A stretch of DNA of 10,725 nucleotides from Candidatus Alistipes excrementipullorum (GTDB lineage: Bacteria > Bacteroidota > Bacteroidia > Bacteroidales > Rikenellaceae). Shown here piece by piece: positions 1 to 6,320 of the stretch (positions are counted from its first letter, which is position 1; the number at the start of each line of letters is the position of its first letter). Under the pieces are notes generated by a model. That model did no database searches and was not told the origin of the DNA. It saw only the letters and a program-made list of their open reading frames with translations. The translations under genes and the position numbers were made by a program. The stretch covers positions 1 to 10,725 of the forward strand of contig DXGW01000118.1 in the NCBI GenBank assembly GCA_019113665.1, given 5' to 3'.

Positions 1-362
1 GGGTCAGCGACCTGGGTATCGACGGCGTGATATACGGTTATGTCTTCATGGCGGTATTCAGCTATACGGTCGACATGATAATGGCCGGCAACCAGCAGTC
101 GAGCCAGATCTTCATAGTCACGCACGACTACAAGGCCATGGCCGACGCCATGCTCTATCAGGCCAACCGCGGTGCTACGGTCATTGATGCGCAGGGCTGG
201 TATTCGAAGGAGCCGTCGAAGATCGTCATGGTGGTGTGCCGCAAGCGCGACACGTCGATGATCCTGAAGATTGTAAAGACGGTCGATCCCCGCGCCTTCA
301 TATCCGTAGGCTCGGTGATGGGCGTCTATGGCAAGGGTTTCGACGCCCTGAACAAGGTGTGA
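1..362 (+). CDS. YitT family membrane protein, C-terminal part (DUF2179 domain), 5'-truncated
   Basis: This is the 3' end of a gene that begins before the window; the reading frame is open from base 3 and stops at TGA 360-362. YitT proteins have about five to six N-terminal membrane segments followed by a small cytoplasmic DUF2179 domain; their substrate is generally unknown. The first 30 or so codons (GVIYGYVFMAVFSYTVDMIM) look like the last membrane helix. What follows matches the DUF2179 domain: an IFIVTHDY strand, the RGATVIDAQGWYS segment, and the characteristic end DPRAFISVGSVMGVYGKGF. A GTG at 27 could be mistaken for a start, but the frame continues upstream and a DUF2179 domain without the membrane part is unusual, so truncation by the window edge is the better reading. 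The gene converges on the minus-strand lipoprotein gene and is followed by a strong hairpin. Family assignment is from motif recognition; the transported substrate cannot be inferred. Confidence 0.88.
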   Translation, partial: VSDLGIDGVIYGYVFMAVFSYTVDMIMAGNQQSSQIFIVTHDYKAMADAMLYQANRGATVIDAQGWYSKEPSKIVMVVCRKRDTSMILKIVKTVDPRAFISVGSVMGVYGKGFDALNKV

Positions 363-382
363 CGCCGGCCGTTGGGGCATAC

Positions 383-424
383 AATACGCGAGGGGAGACT
401 TGTGCAAGTCTCCCCTCGCGTATT
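383..424. terminator. Bidirectional intrinsic terminator between convergent genes
   Basis: Arms 383-402 and 405-424 are perfect reverse complements of each other (20 bp, core CGCGAGGGGAGACTTG), with only TG between them, so the real loop is probably four bases (GTGC). The stem begins AATA and ends TATT, giving short A and U tracts on both sides, as expected for a terminator that works in both directions. It lies 20 nt after the YitT stop and 14 nt beyond the stop of the minus-strand lipoprotein gene. Confidence 0.85.
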
Positions 425-438
425 TCCGCGTCGGCGGA

Positions 439-2859
439 TCAGTAGACCCATGAGAAGTCCTCGATGTATACTATGTTGTCGGTGCTGCCGGTAAGGTAGT
501 CGCCGTAGGCGCTTGCCGAGACCGATACCACGATCGAGTAGCGGTCGGCTGCAGGCATGGCAGCCTGCGTGTCGTAATAACGTATGGGTATGGTCATCTC
601 CACCCAGCCGTCCGCATCGGCCCCGTTGACACCGGCCTCTGTCGATGCGGTTATGTACTCCGAGCCATAGCCTATGATCGCTCCTTCGGCGAGGGTCGAG
701 GCCTTGGCCGGATCCCAGAATGTCGAGACGTCCATCGATGCGCCGGATTTGACCCTGTGACGGTCGCTCCAGTCGGTTATGCAGACGAATATGCGTGCGT
801 GATCGGGAGTCTCGCCCTTGATGTGCAACGCGGCGTCGGGGTCGTTGCTGCCGATATTGGTCATCGGGGTTATCGTGGCCTTGACACGGACTTTCATTGC
901 CGACGGGCGGCCTGCGTAGGTGTGTTTCTGACCGAACGAAGCGTATCCGAACATGTCGGCGAACCCTGTTCCGAACTCCATCGTTCCGGTAAAGAGATTG
1001 CCCGGTGCGAAGATGTTTCCGATTACGGCCTCGCCCATGAGTTTGGCGCATGCCGCGCCGTTGTGCCCTGCGACGGAGTTGTCCTTCGAACAGAGTGATT
1101 CGGCCTGCTTGTTGTTGCCGTTGGACCAGAACATGTCGCTGCTGCCGGTGTTGGGGTATGCCACTTCGGCGCTTGTGAAGAAACCTCCTGTTACCGTGGC
1201 CTTGGTCCATGTGTCCATCGAGGCGTTGGGTATGGCCGAACTGCTGCCTCCGGCTTCGAAACTGCCCGATGCGACGGTCGCGCCGTCGACGGTGAGGCGG
1301 TAGTCGTAGCCGTTGCCGAGGAATACGCCCGTACCGGTTGTGAGAATGTTGTATCCGAGCGTCGTGCCTTCGGCCGCAACGCTCTCCCATTTCGGGGTGA
1401 TGCGGTAGATGCCGTCGCCGGCCGGCTCGGCCTGCTGCCATTCGGTATCGGCCGAGCGCTTGTATTCGACGGCGATGTTCGAGGCGTTGTCCGTACCCGA
1501 AACTGTTAGGGTGGCTGTGTTGAACCACAGGTCGGCGTCGTCGTTGTATGTGATTGCGTATGACGTCTCGGAGGTGTAGTGGAAGGTCATCTCCTTGTAG
1601 AATGTGCGGCCGGCATTGTCCTCGACCGTGAAACCGAAGATGTGGTCGCCCGATTCCGTGGGGTTGAGCACCAGTATGAGCGGTACCAGCTTCCCGATGT
1701 CGAATACCGGAGCCGTGGCATTGAAAAGTGCGTCACCGGTCGGAAGGCCGAACTGTCCCAGCATCGAGGCATGGGCGGCGTTGTCGATTATGTCCATCTC
1801 GGTCGAGAGACCTACCGACTCCAGCACTTCGGGGGTCAGCACGTTCGACGCAATGGATATGTTCATGCTGCGTATGCCAGACGGAACCGAAAGGTTGAGC
1901 GTGCATTTGCCCTCCATGTCGGACTCTATATCCATCGGGGCAAACTCCTCGTTGCCTTCCCATGTAGCTGAAGGTGCCGCCGCAGTTTCCCAGTCGCCGA
2001 TTTCGCGGTTAATGTAGTAGAGCGTGCCGGCCTCCAGAGCCTTGCCCGTGCGGTCTGCAGTGAAACTTGCACGGTGGTTGTCCGTAATGATGTCGAAGGT
2101 GACGCTGCCGTATTCCCCGGCGGGCATGTTGAAGAAGGCCCTGGCCTCGGCGGCCGTAACCGGAGTCGTCCCGTCGAAACGCACGGCTATGTGTTTCGAT
2201 GCGCCCTCCTGTGCGAGAGTTCCTTCGAGCAGCTCACCGTCGAGCAGGAGCGATGTGGCCGAGATCTCCCTGTCGGCCGTCATGATTATGGCTTTTACGT
2301 TCTCGGCGGCTACATCGGCGGTGGTCGTGAAGCGTGCCGCCACGATTGAGGTGAGGTGCTGCAGGTCGAAGACTGCGTCGCTGCCGTCAGAGAGTTTGCC
2401 GGCTTCGGCATTCTCGGCAGTAATAGCGGGCGACATCATTATGTCGTATGTGCTGTTGAAGTCATTGCCGCTTTGCGTGCGTTCGCGCCCGAAGGGCACT
2501 GCACCGATGTCGTCCGTTGCCGGATATACGGCCCGATACGTACGCAACCCGACGCCGGAGGTCATCTCTCCTTTGAAACGACCGCTCCCGGCGTCGTATT
2601 GCAGTACGACATGCTCTTCGGCTCCGTCAAGCGAGGCGAGAACCGACATGCGATCCTCTTCCTCCCATCTGCCGCTGTACATTCCCTGTTCGTAACCGTC
2701 GTCGATGGTGGCACGCGTGCCGTTGTCGAAGTGTTCGCTGCAGGCCTCCAGCGAGACGGCCGTCTTCCCCTTCTGCAGGTCGGTTCCCTGCTCCGATTCG
2801 GCGCAGCCGGCCATGACCGCCGCGGCGAATATCCCTGCTATGATGTATTGGTGTTTCAT
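439..2859 (-). CDS. Surface lipoprotein: fimbrillin-like N-terminus, DUF4493 and PCMD-type C-terminal domain
   Basis: The product is 806 aa. The frame is open back to 3006, but the ATG at 2859 is chosen because it begins a clear lipoprotein signal peptide: MKH, a hydrophobic stretch, then lipobox VMAGC with the lipidated Cys at residue 19, followed by acidic ESEQ. In Bacteroidota an acidic stretch after the Cys often marks export to the outer surface. Domains, judged from remembered family features: a fimbrillin-like region at about 34-293 (RTYRAVYPA, FNMPAGEYG, GTLYYINREIGDW); a DUF4493-like region at about 297-432; a beta-rich, Ig-like stretch at about 433-535; and a PCMD-like (putative carbohydrate metabolism domain) jelly-roll region from about 542 to the end, which opens IPNASMDTW and closes with the SASAYGDYLTGSTDNIVYIEDF pattern, split here across residues 781-802. 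It probably binds glycans or acts as an adhesin; no catalytic residues are evident. It is the second gene after a 51-codon ORF and shares that ORF's promoter. No obvious Shine-Dalgarno precedes the ATG, which is normal in this phylum. The gene itself is certain; the individual domain names are less so. Confidence 0.87.
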   Translation of the reverse strand: MKHQYIIAGIFAAAVMAGCAESEQGTDLQKGKTAVSLEACSEHFDNGTRATIDDGYEQGMYSGRWEEEDRMSVLASLDGAEEHVVLQYDAGSGRFKGEMTSGVGLRTYRAVYPATDDIGAVPFGRERTQSGNDFNSTYDIMMSPAITAENAEAGKLSDGSDAVFDLQHLTSIVAARFTTTADVAAENVKAIIMTADREISATSLLLDGELLEGTLAQEGASKHIAVRFDGTTPVTAAEARAFFNMPAGEYGSVTFDIITDNHRASFTADRTGKALEAGTLYYINREIGDWETAAAPSATWEGNEEFAPMDIESDMEGKCTLNLSVPSGIRSMNISIASNVLTPEVLESVGLSTEMDIIDNAAHASMLGQFGLPTGDALFNATAPVFDIGKLVPLILVLNPTESGDHIFGFTVEDNAGRTFYKEMTFHYTSETSYAITYNDDADLWFNTATLTVSGTDNASNIAVEYKRSADTEWQQAEPAGDGIYRITPKWESVAAEGTTLGYNILTTGTGVFLGNGYDYRLTVDGATVASGSFEAGGSSSAIPNASMDTWTKATVTGGFFTSAEVAYPNTGSSDMFWSNGNNKQAESLCSKDNSVAGHNGAACAKLMGEAVIGNIFAPGNLFTGTMEFGTGFADMFGYASFGQKHTYAGRPSAMKVRVKATITPMTNIGSNDPDAALHIKGETPDHARIFVCITDWSDRHRVKSGASMDVSTFWDPAKASTLAEGAIIGYGSEYITASTEAGVNGADADGWVEMTIPIRYYDTQAAMPAADRYSIVVSVSASAYGDYLTGSTDNIVYIEDFSWVY

Positions 2860-2875
2860 TGTGCTCAGTTTTGTG

Positions 2876-3031
2876 TCAGTAACTGAAGTCGTCGTTGCCG
2901 GCCGATATCTGGTCGAACGGTTCGGCCCCGCCTCCCGGGTAGGGTTGGCTGGCGGCAAATCCTCTCTCGATACGTATCCCGAACAGTCTGATGTCGGGAG
3001 CCGCATAGCTCTTTCCTGTGATCTTTCTCAT
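2876..3031 (-). CDS. Small conserved-type Bacteroidales peptide (51 aa), unknown function
   Basis: A short frame runs from ATG (complement of 3029-3031) to TGA (complement of 2876-2878). It starts MRKITGKSYAAPDIRLFGIR and continues through ERGFAASQPYPGGG to an acidic, aromatic end, NDDFSY. It is directly preceded by the purine-rich AGAGAAAGAG and lies about 40 nt downstream of a good Bacteroidetes promoter. The lipoprotein start codon comes 16 nt after its stop. I recall similar peptides in Bacteroidales and Alistipes genomes (a basic start, a YxAPxIxxxxIxxERGFAAS core and a Gly/Pro- then Asp/Phe-rich tail), often beside fimbrillin-like or PCMD lipoproteins. That recollection is not a database result. 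There is no signal peptide, membrane segment or known motif. It could be a small regulatory or chaperone-like partner, a leader peptide, or a translated 5' leader that tunes the downstream gene. An out-of-frame readthrough of the lipoprotein (from 3006) covers the same DNA but lacks these features. Confidence 0.7.
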   Translation of the reverse strand: MRKITGKSYAAPDIRLFGIRIERGFAASQPYPGGGAEPFDQISAGNDDFSY

Positions 3032-3078
3032 CTCTTTCTCTGTTTACGTGCGGCCGCAGCCGCTGTTTCTGCCGGTGA

Positions 3079-3110
3079 CAAAAATAGGCAAGCCGCCGCT
3101 GCCGATGAAA
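3079..3110 (-). promoter_or_regulatory. Bacteroidetes-type promoter for the small ORF and lipoprotein unit
   Basis: On the minus strand, TATTTTTG (complement of 3079-3086) matches the -7 consensus TAnnTTTG exactly. TTTC (complement of 3107-3110) stands 20 nt upstream, close to the -33 consensus TTTG. Transcription should begin near 3072-3075, giving a leader of about 40 nt before the small ORF's ATG at 3031. Confidence 0.72.
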
Positions 3111-3123
3111 TTTATTCAACCAA

Positions 3124-3136
3124 CACCCGGCGGGTG
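3124..3136. promoter_or_regulatory. 13-bp perfect palindrome, possible operator
   Basis: CACCCG, a central G, then CGGGTG form a perfect inverted repeat. It lies just upstream of the -33 element of the minus-strand promoter and about 100 bp upstream of the priA promoter, in the shared divergent region. The position would suit an activator or repressor site, but a short GC-rich palindrome can arise by chance in this composition, so the call is tentative. Confidence 0.25.
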
Positions 3137-3234
3137 ATAACATAACCGCTGCAATGCTAAACGAACGCCGTTGCGGCATTGGCTGCCGGAGCGAAAAACC
3201 GGGACGCCGCGAAGCGTTTTTCACGGATTATTCA

Positions 3235-3242
3235 TACCTTTG
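3235..3242 (+). promoter_or_regulatory. -7 element of the priA promoter
   Basis: TACCTTTG is an exact match to TAnnTTTG. Only five bases (TTTTC) separate it from the GTG that best fits the start of PriA, so the transcript probably begins at or next to that start codon. No good -33 TTTG lies at the usual spacing; a T-run at 3217-3221 is nearby but is too close. Confidence 0.65.
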
Positions 3243-3247
3243 TTTTC

Positions 3248-5458
3248 GTGGAGAGATATGCCGACATAGTACTTCCGCTGTTCCAGCCGCTCTATACGTT
3301 TGCCGTACCCGACGGTGCCGGGTTGGGCGAAGGCGATGCCGTGGCCGTACAGTTCGGCGCCAAGGCCGTATATACCGGAATCGTATGGCGCCTGCACGAC
3401 CGCCGTCCCGACGTGAAGCGGGTGAAGTCAGTGGGCCGCAGGCTTTACGACCGTCCGTTGCTCACTCCGCTGCAGATGCGTTTCTGGGAGTGGATTGCCG
3501 ACTACTACATGTGTACGCTCGGCGAGGTCATGCGCATGGCCCTGCCGGCCATGGCCAAACCCCGTGGCGGCGACGAGGAGGAGTTCATGCGCGACGAGTT
3601 CCGCCCGCGCACCGTAGGTTTCGTCGTAGCGGCATGTACGCCCGATGCCGAGACCATGGCACGGCTCGAACGCCGCGCCCCGAAGCAGTACGGGCTTTTG
3701 CGGTCGTTGGCCGAAAGGGGCGAACTCAGACGCAGCGAATGCGATGCGGCGGCTCTCGCGGCGTTGCGCCGCAAGGGTTTCGTTGCGGTCGAGGAGCGTG
3801 AAGCCGACGGCCCGGCAGTTTCGGACATCGATTTCGTCCTGCCGGAGCTGACGCCGGCGCAGACGGCCGCCTTCGAAAGCATATCGGAACAGTTTGCCGA
3901 CAGGCATACGGTGCTCTTGCGCGGTGTCACCGGGTCGGGAAAGACGGAGATATACATGCACCTGGCTGCGCGTGAACTGGTTGCCGGGCGCGACGTACTC
4001 TATCTCGTGCCGGAGATAGCGATGTCGTCGCAGCTGGTGTCGCGTGTCGAGGAGGTCTTCGGGGAGCGGGTTTTCCCCTACCACTCGAAGTTGTCGGACC
4101 GCCGGCGCACGGAGACATACATGCGTATGGGGCGTTCGGAGGGTGGTTCGCTGGTCATAGGCACGCGCTCGGCGCTCTTCCTGCCGTTTGCGCATCTGGG
4201 GCTTGTCGTGGTCGACGAGGAGCACGATTCGAGCTACAAGCAGGCCGAGCCTGCCCCGCGTTACCATGCGCGCGATGCCGCCATCATGCTTTCGAGCCTC
4301 CACCGTGGCCATACGTTGCTCGGAAGTGCCACACCCTCGCTCGAAAGTTATGCACATGCCTCTACGGGCAAGTTCGGGCTTGTGTCGCTGACCGAACGTT
4401 ACGGCGGGGCGCAGCCTCCGTCGATAATCGTCTCCGACACTCTGCGTGCCGTCAAGCGCGGCGAACGCCATGCCCATTTCAACCGGGTGCTTCTCGACAA
4501 GATAGGCGAGCGGCTCGACTGCGGCGAGCAGGTGCTGCTGTTCCAGAACAGGCGCGGGTACTCGCCCTATGTCTCGTGTACGCAGTGCGGTTGGACAGCC
4601 CGCTGTCCGCATTGCAACGTCGCCCTGACACTCCATTCGGGCGGCCGTCTGGTGTGTCACTACTGCGGCCATGCCGAACCGATGCCGCGCCGCTGCCCGT
4701 CGTGCCGTACGGCCGAGGTGCAGCCCATGGGTTTCGGTACGGAGAAGGTCGAACAGGAGATAGCGTCGCTCTTCCCGTCGGCGCGTGTCGTGCGGCTCGA
4801 CCGTGACGCAATGCCGTCGGAGAGCGCCTGCAACCGCATAGTCGGGGCCTTCGAACGCGGGGAGTACGACATAATGGTCGGCACGCAGATAATAACCAAA
4901 GGGTTCGACTTTTCGCGCGTGACGCTCGTTGGAGTGCTCAATGCCGACAACCTGCTCAATGCTCCCGATTTCCGCGCCTCGGAACGGGCCTTTCAGACCA
5001 TGATGCAGTTCGCCGGGCGCGGCGGCCGCCGCGATGTGCGCGGCGAGGTCGTCATTCAGACCTCCGAACCCGAGAACCCGGTGCTGCGATGGGTTGTCTC
5101 GGGCGATTACGAGAGCATGGCCCGCTCGCAACTCGCCGAACGCCGCACGTTTTTCTATCCGCCATATGCGCGGCTGGTGGTACTGACGCTGCGCCACGGC
5201 GAGGCCGAAGTGCTGCGACGTGCCGCAACGGAATTGGCGGATCTGCTACGCCGCCGCTTCTCGAACAGGGTGTTCGGGCCCAATACGCCTCCGGTCGACC
5301 GCGTGCGCAACGAATCCATCGCCGAGATCCTGCTCAAGATCGAGAGCGGGGCCTCGATGTCGCGGGCAAGGGAACTCCTGCGTGCTGCGCTCGATTCGAT
5401 GATGTGCCGTCCGGAATACCGTAAACTTACAGTTATATGCAATGTCGATGCTTCGTAG
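3248..5458 (+). CDS. priA: Primosomal protein N' (replication restart helicase PriA)
   Basis: PriA is a 3'-to-5' superfamily 2 DNA helicase that recognises abandoned forks and D-loops and helps reload the replicative helicase. The product is 736 aa, close to the family's usual length. From the chosen start the order is: the N-terminal DNA-binding domain opening VERYADIVLPL; Walker A GVTGSGKT (226-233); the DEEH box (323-326); a GSATPSLES motif; the zinc-binding segment with four Cys pairs CTQC, CPHC, CHYC and CPSC (about 444-486); and the helicase motifs GTQIITKGFDF and QFAGRGGR (about 587-594). The last of these differs from the QVAGRAGR form I recall as usual. The GTG at 3248 is preferred over the in-frame TTG at 3179: family N-termini begin right at the YADxxLPL strand, and a consensus -7 promoter element falls inside the 23 codons the longer form would add. 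The gene is divergent from the lipoprotein unit and overlaps comF by 17 nt. Confidence 0.95.
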   Translation: MERYADIVLPLFQPLYTFAVPDGAGLGEGDAVAVQFGAKAVYTGIVWRLHDRRPDVKRVKSVGRRLYDRPLLTPLQMRFWEWIADYYMCTLGEVMRMALPAMAKPRGGDEEEFMRDEFRPRTVGFVVAACTPDAETMARLERRAPKQYGLLRSLAERGELRRSECDAAALAALRRKGFVAVEEREADGPAVSDIDFVLPELTPAQTAAFESISEQFADRHTVLLRGVTGSGKTEIYMHLAARELVAGRDVLYLVPEIAMSSQLVSRVEEVFGERVFPYHSKLSDRRRTETYMRMGRSEGGSLVIGTRSALFLPFAHLGLVVVDEEHDSSYKQAEPAPRYHARDAAIMLSSLHRGHTLLGSATPSLESYAHASTGKFGLVSLTERYGGAQPPSIIVSDTLRAVKRGERHAHFNRVLLDKIGERLDCGEQVLLFQNRRGYSPYVSCTQCGWTARCPHCNVALTLHSGGRLVCHYCGHAEPMPRRCPSCRTAEVQPMGFGTEKVEQEIASLFPSARVVRLDRDAMPSESACNRIVGAFERGEYDIMVGTQIITKGFDFSRVTLVGVLNADNLLNAPDFRASERAFQTMMQFAGRGGRRDVRGEVVIQTSEPENPVLRWVVSGDYESMARSQLAERRTFFYPPYARLVVLTLRHGEAEVLRRAATELADLLRRRFSNRVFGPNTPPVDRVRNESIAEILLKIESGASMSRARELLRAALDSMMCRPEYRKLTVICNVDAS

Positions 5459-6164
5459 GATATTGAACGACATTCGGTCGCTCCTCTTCCCGGCGGAGTG
5501 CCCGGTGTGCGGCGGCGATCTGTGCGAAGGCGAGCACTTTATCTGTACGGCATGCCGGTTCAACGCCCCTCTTACGGGCTTCTGCGACGAGGCGGCAAAT
5601 CCCATGACCGAACGCCTGGCCGCTCTGCTGCCGGTCGTACGGGCTTCGGCTTTCCTCTATTTTGTCAACAATGGAGAGTGGCGCAGGCTGATACACAAGT
5701 TCAAGTATCACGGGCAATGGCGCTATGCACGCAAGATGGGCGTATGGTACGGCCATGCGCTCAAACGGAGCGGGCTTTATGACGATGTCGATGTCGTGGT
5801 TCCCGTACCGCTGCACCTGTTCAAAAGGCTCAGGCGCGGGTACAACCAGTCGGAATACATAGCCGAAGGCATCGCCTCGGTATTGGGCGTGAAGGTCGAC
5901 CGCCGCAGTGTTGTCCGCCGTGTCAACAACCCGAGCCAGACCCGCGGCGACAGCGCATCGCGCTGGGACAACGTCGAGGGCGTCTTTGCGGTGCGCCGCC
6001 CCGAAGCGCTGCGCGGCCGCCATGTGCTTGTCGTTGACGATGTATTCACGACCGGAGCCACGGTCGTGTCGTGCGGCGAGGCGATATTGCGTGAAGTGGG
6101 CGACGTACGGTTGAGCGTGGCGACGCTTGCCGTCTCGAGGAACGAATTCTATCTCGACAGATAA
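5442..6164 (+). CDS. comF: ComF family protein (phosphoribosyltransferase-like)
   Basis: The 240-aa product has the typical ComF/ComFC layout. An N-terminal zinc-binding motif has Cys at residues 20, 23, 35 and 38 (CPVC and CTAC), followed by a type I phosphoribosyltransferase fold. The PRPP-binding loop VVDDVFTTGAT is at about 197-207, preceded by the family motif VPVPLHLFKRLRRGYNQSE and by NPSQTR. In naturally competent bacteria ComFC is required for uptake or handling of transforming DNA; elsewhere the family's substrate is unclear. The ATG at 5442 lies inside the 3' end of priA (17-nt overlap in another frame), which suggests translational coupling. A second ATG at 5448 would shorten the protein by only two residues and cannot be excluded. 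Family assignment is secure; a role in competence in this organism is inference. Confidence 0.93.
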   Translation: MSMLRRILNDIRSLLFPAECPVCGGDLCEGEHFICTACRFNAPLTGFCDEAANPMTERLAALLPVVRASAFLYFVNNGEWRRLIHKFKYHGQWRYARKMGVWYGHALKRSGLYDDVDVVVPVPLHLFKRLRRGYNQSEYIAEGIASVLGVKVDRRSVVRRVNNPSQTRGDSASRWDNVEGVFAVRRPEALRGRHVLVVDDVFTTGATVVSCGEAILREVGDVRLSVATLAVSRNEFYLDR

Positions 6165-6250
6165 AGATACCATCGAGTTATCGACAAACAGGACCGGCGC
6201 GGTAAGCGCACGGCCTGCGTGTGCCGTGTTGTGAACACTCTTTTCGACAT

Positions 6251-6270
6251 AAACCGCCGTATGGCGGTTT
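6251..6270 (+). terminator. Hairpin after comF, probable terminator
   Basis: AAACCGCC, loop GTAT, GGCGGTTT form a perfect 8-bp stem with a tetraloop, 86 nt after the comF stop. The U residues are those ending the 3' arm and no longer U tract follows, so termination may be partial. A second, weaker hairpin just upstream (GTGTT at 6226-6230 and AACAC at 6234-6238) is followed by TCTTTTC and may add to it. Confidence 0.55.
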
Positions 6271-6299
6271 GCGCATTAAGATAATATTTGGTAATTTTG
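6268..6299 (+). promoter_or_regulatory. Bacteroidetes-type promoter for dnaB
   Basis: TTTG at 6268-6271 (-33), a 20-nt spacer, and TAATTTTG at 6292-6299 (-7) match the phylum's housekeeping promoter at every fixed position. Transcription should start near 6303-6306, leaving a leader of only about 15-18 nt before the dnaB ATG. The -33 element overlaps the 3' arm of the preceding hairpin by three bases. Confidence 0.82.
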
Positions 6300-6320
6300 C
6301 TTTTGGAAAATATATGGCAA

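Noticed and set aside
326..1528. 400-codon minus-strand frame overlapping the lipoprotein gene in another frame
   Set aside because: It is Arg/His-rich with no domain, crosses the terminator hairpin and runs into the YitT coding end; the lipoprotein frame has a signal peptide and recognisable domains.
2024..2695. 223-codon plus-strand frame, Ser/Ala-rich, inside the lipoprotein gene
   Set aside because: Its composition is what the complement of the lipoprotein codons would give; no signal sequence, motif or promoter supports it.
2860..3006. 49-codon N-terminal extension of the lipoprotein
   Set aside because: It would bury the lipoprotein signal peptide inside the protein and overlaps the small ORF in another frame; the extension has no hydrophobic segment.
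3179..3247. Longer PriA start at TTG 3179
   Set aside because: The added residues lie before the conserved PriA N-terminus, and a consensus promoter element falls inside the added codons.
3428..5197. 589-codon open frame on the minus strand opposite priA
   Set aside because: It has no recognisable motif and is rich in Arg, His and Ala, as expected from the antisense of GC-rich codons; the plus strand encodes an unmistakable PriA across the same span.
6288..6320. Longer DnaB start at TTG 6288
   Set aside because: It would begin upstream of the predicted transcription start and inside the promoter; ATG 6321 gives a normal DnaB N-terminus.
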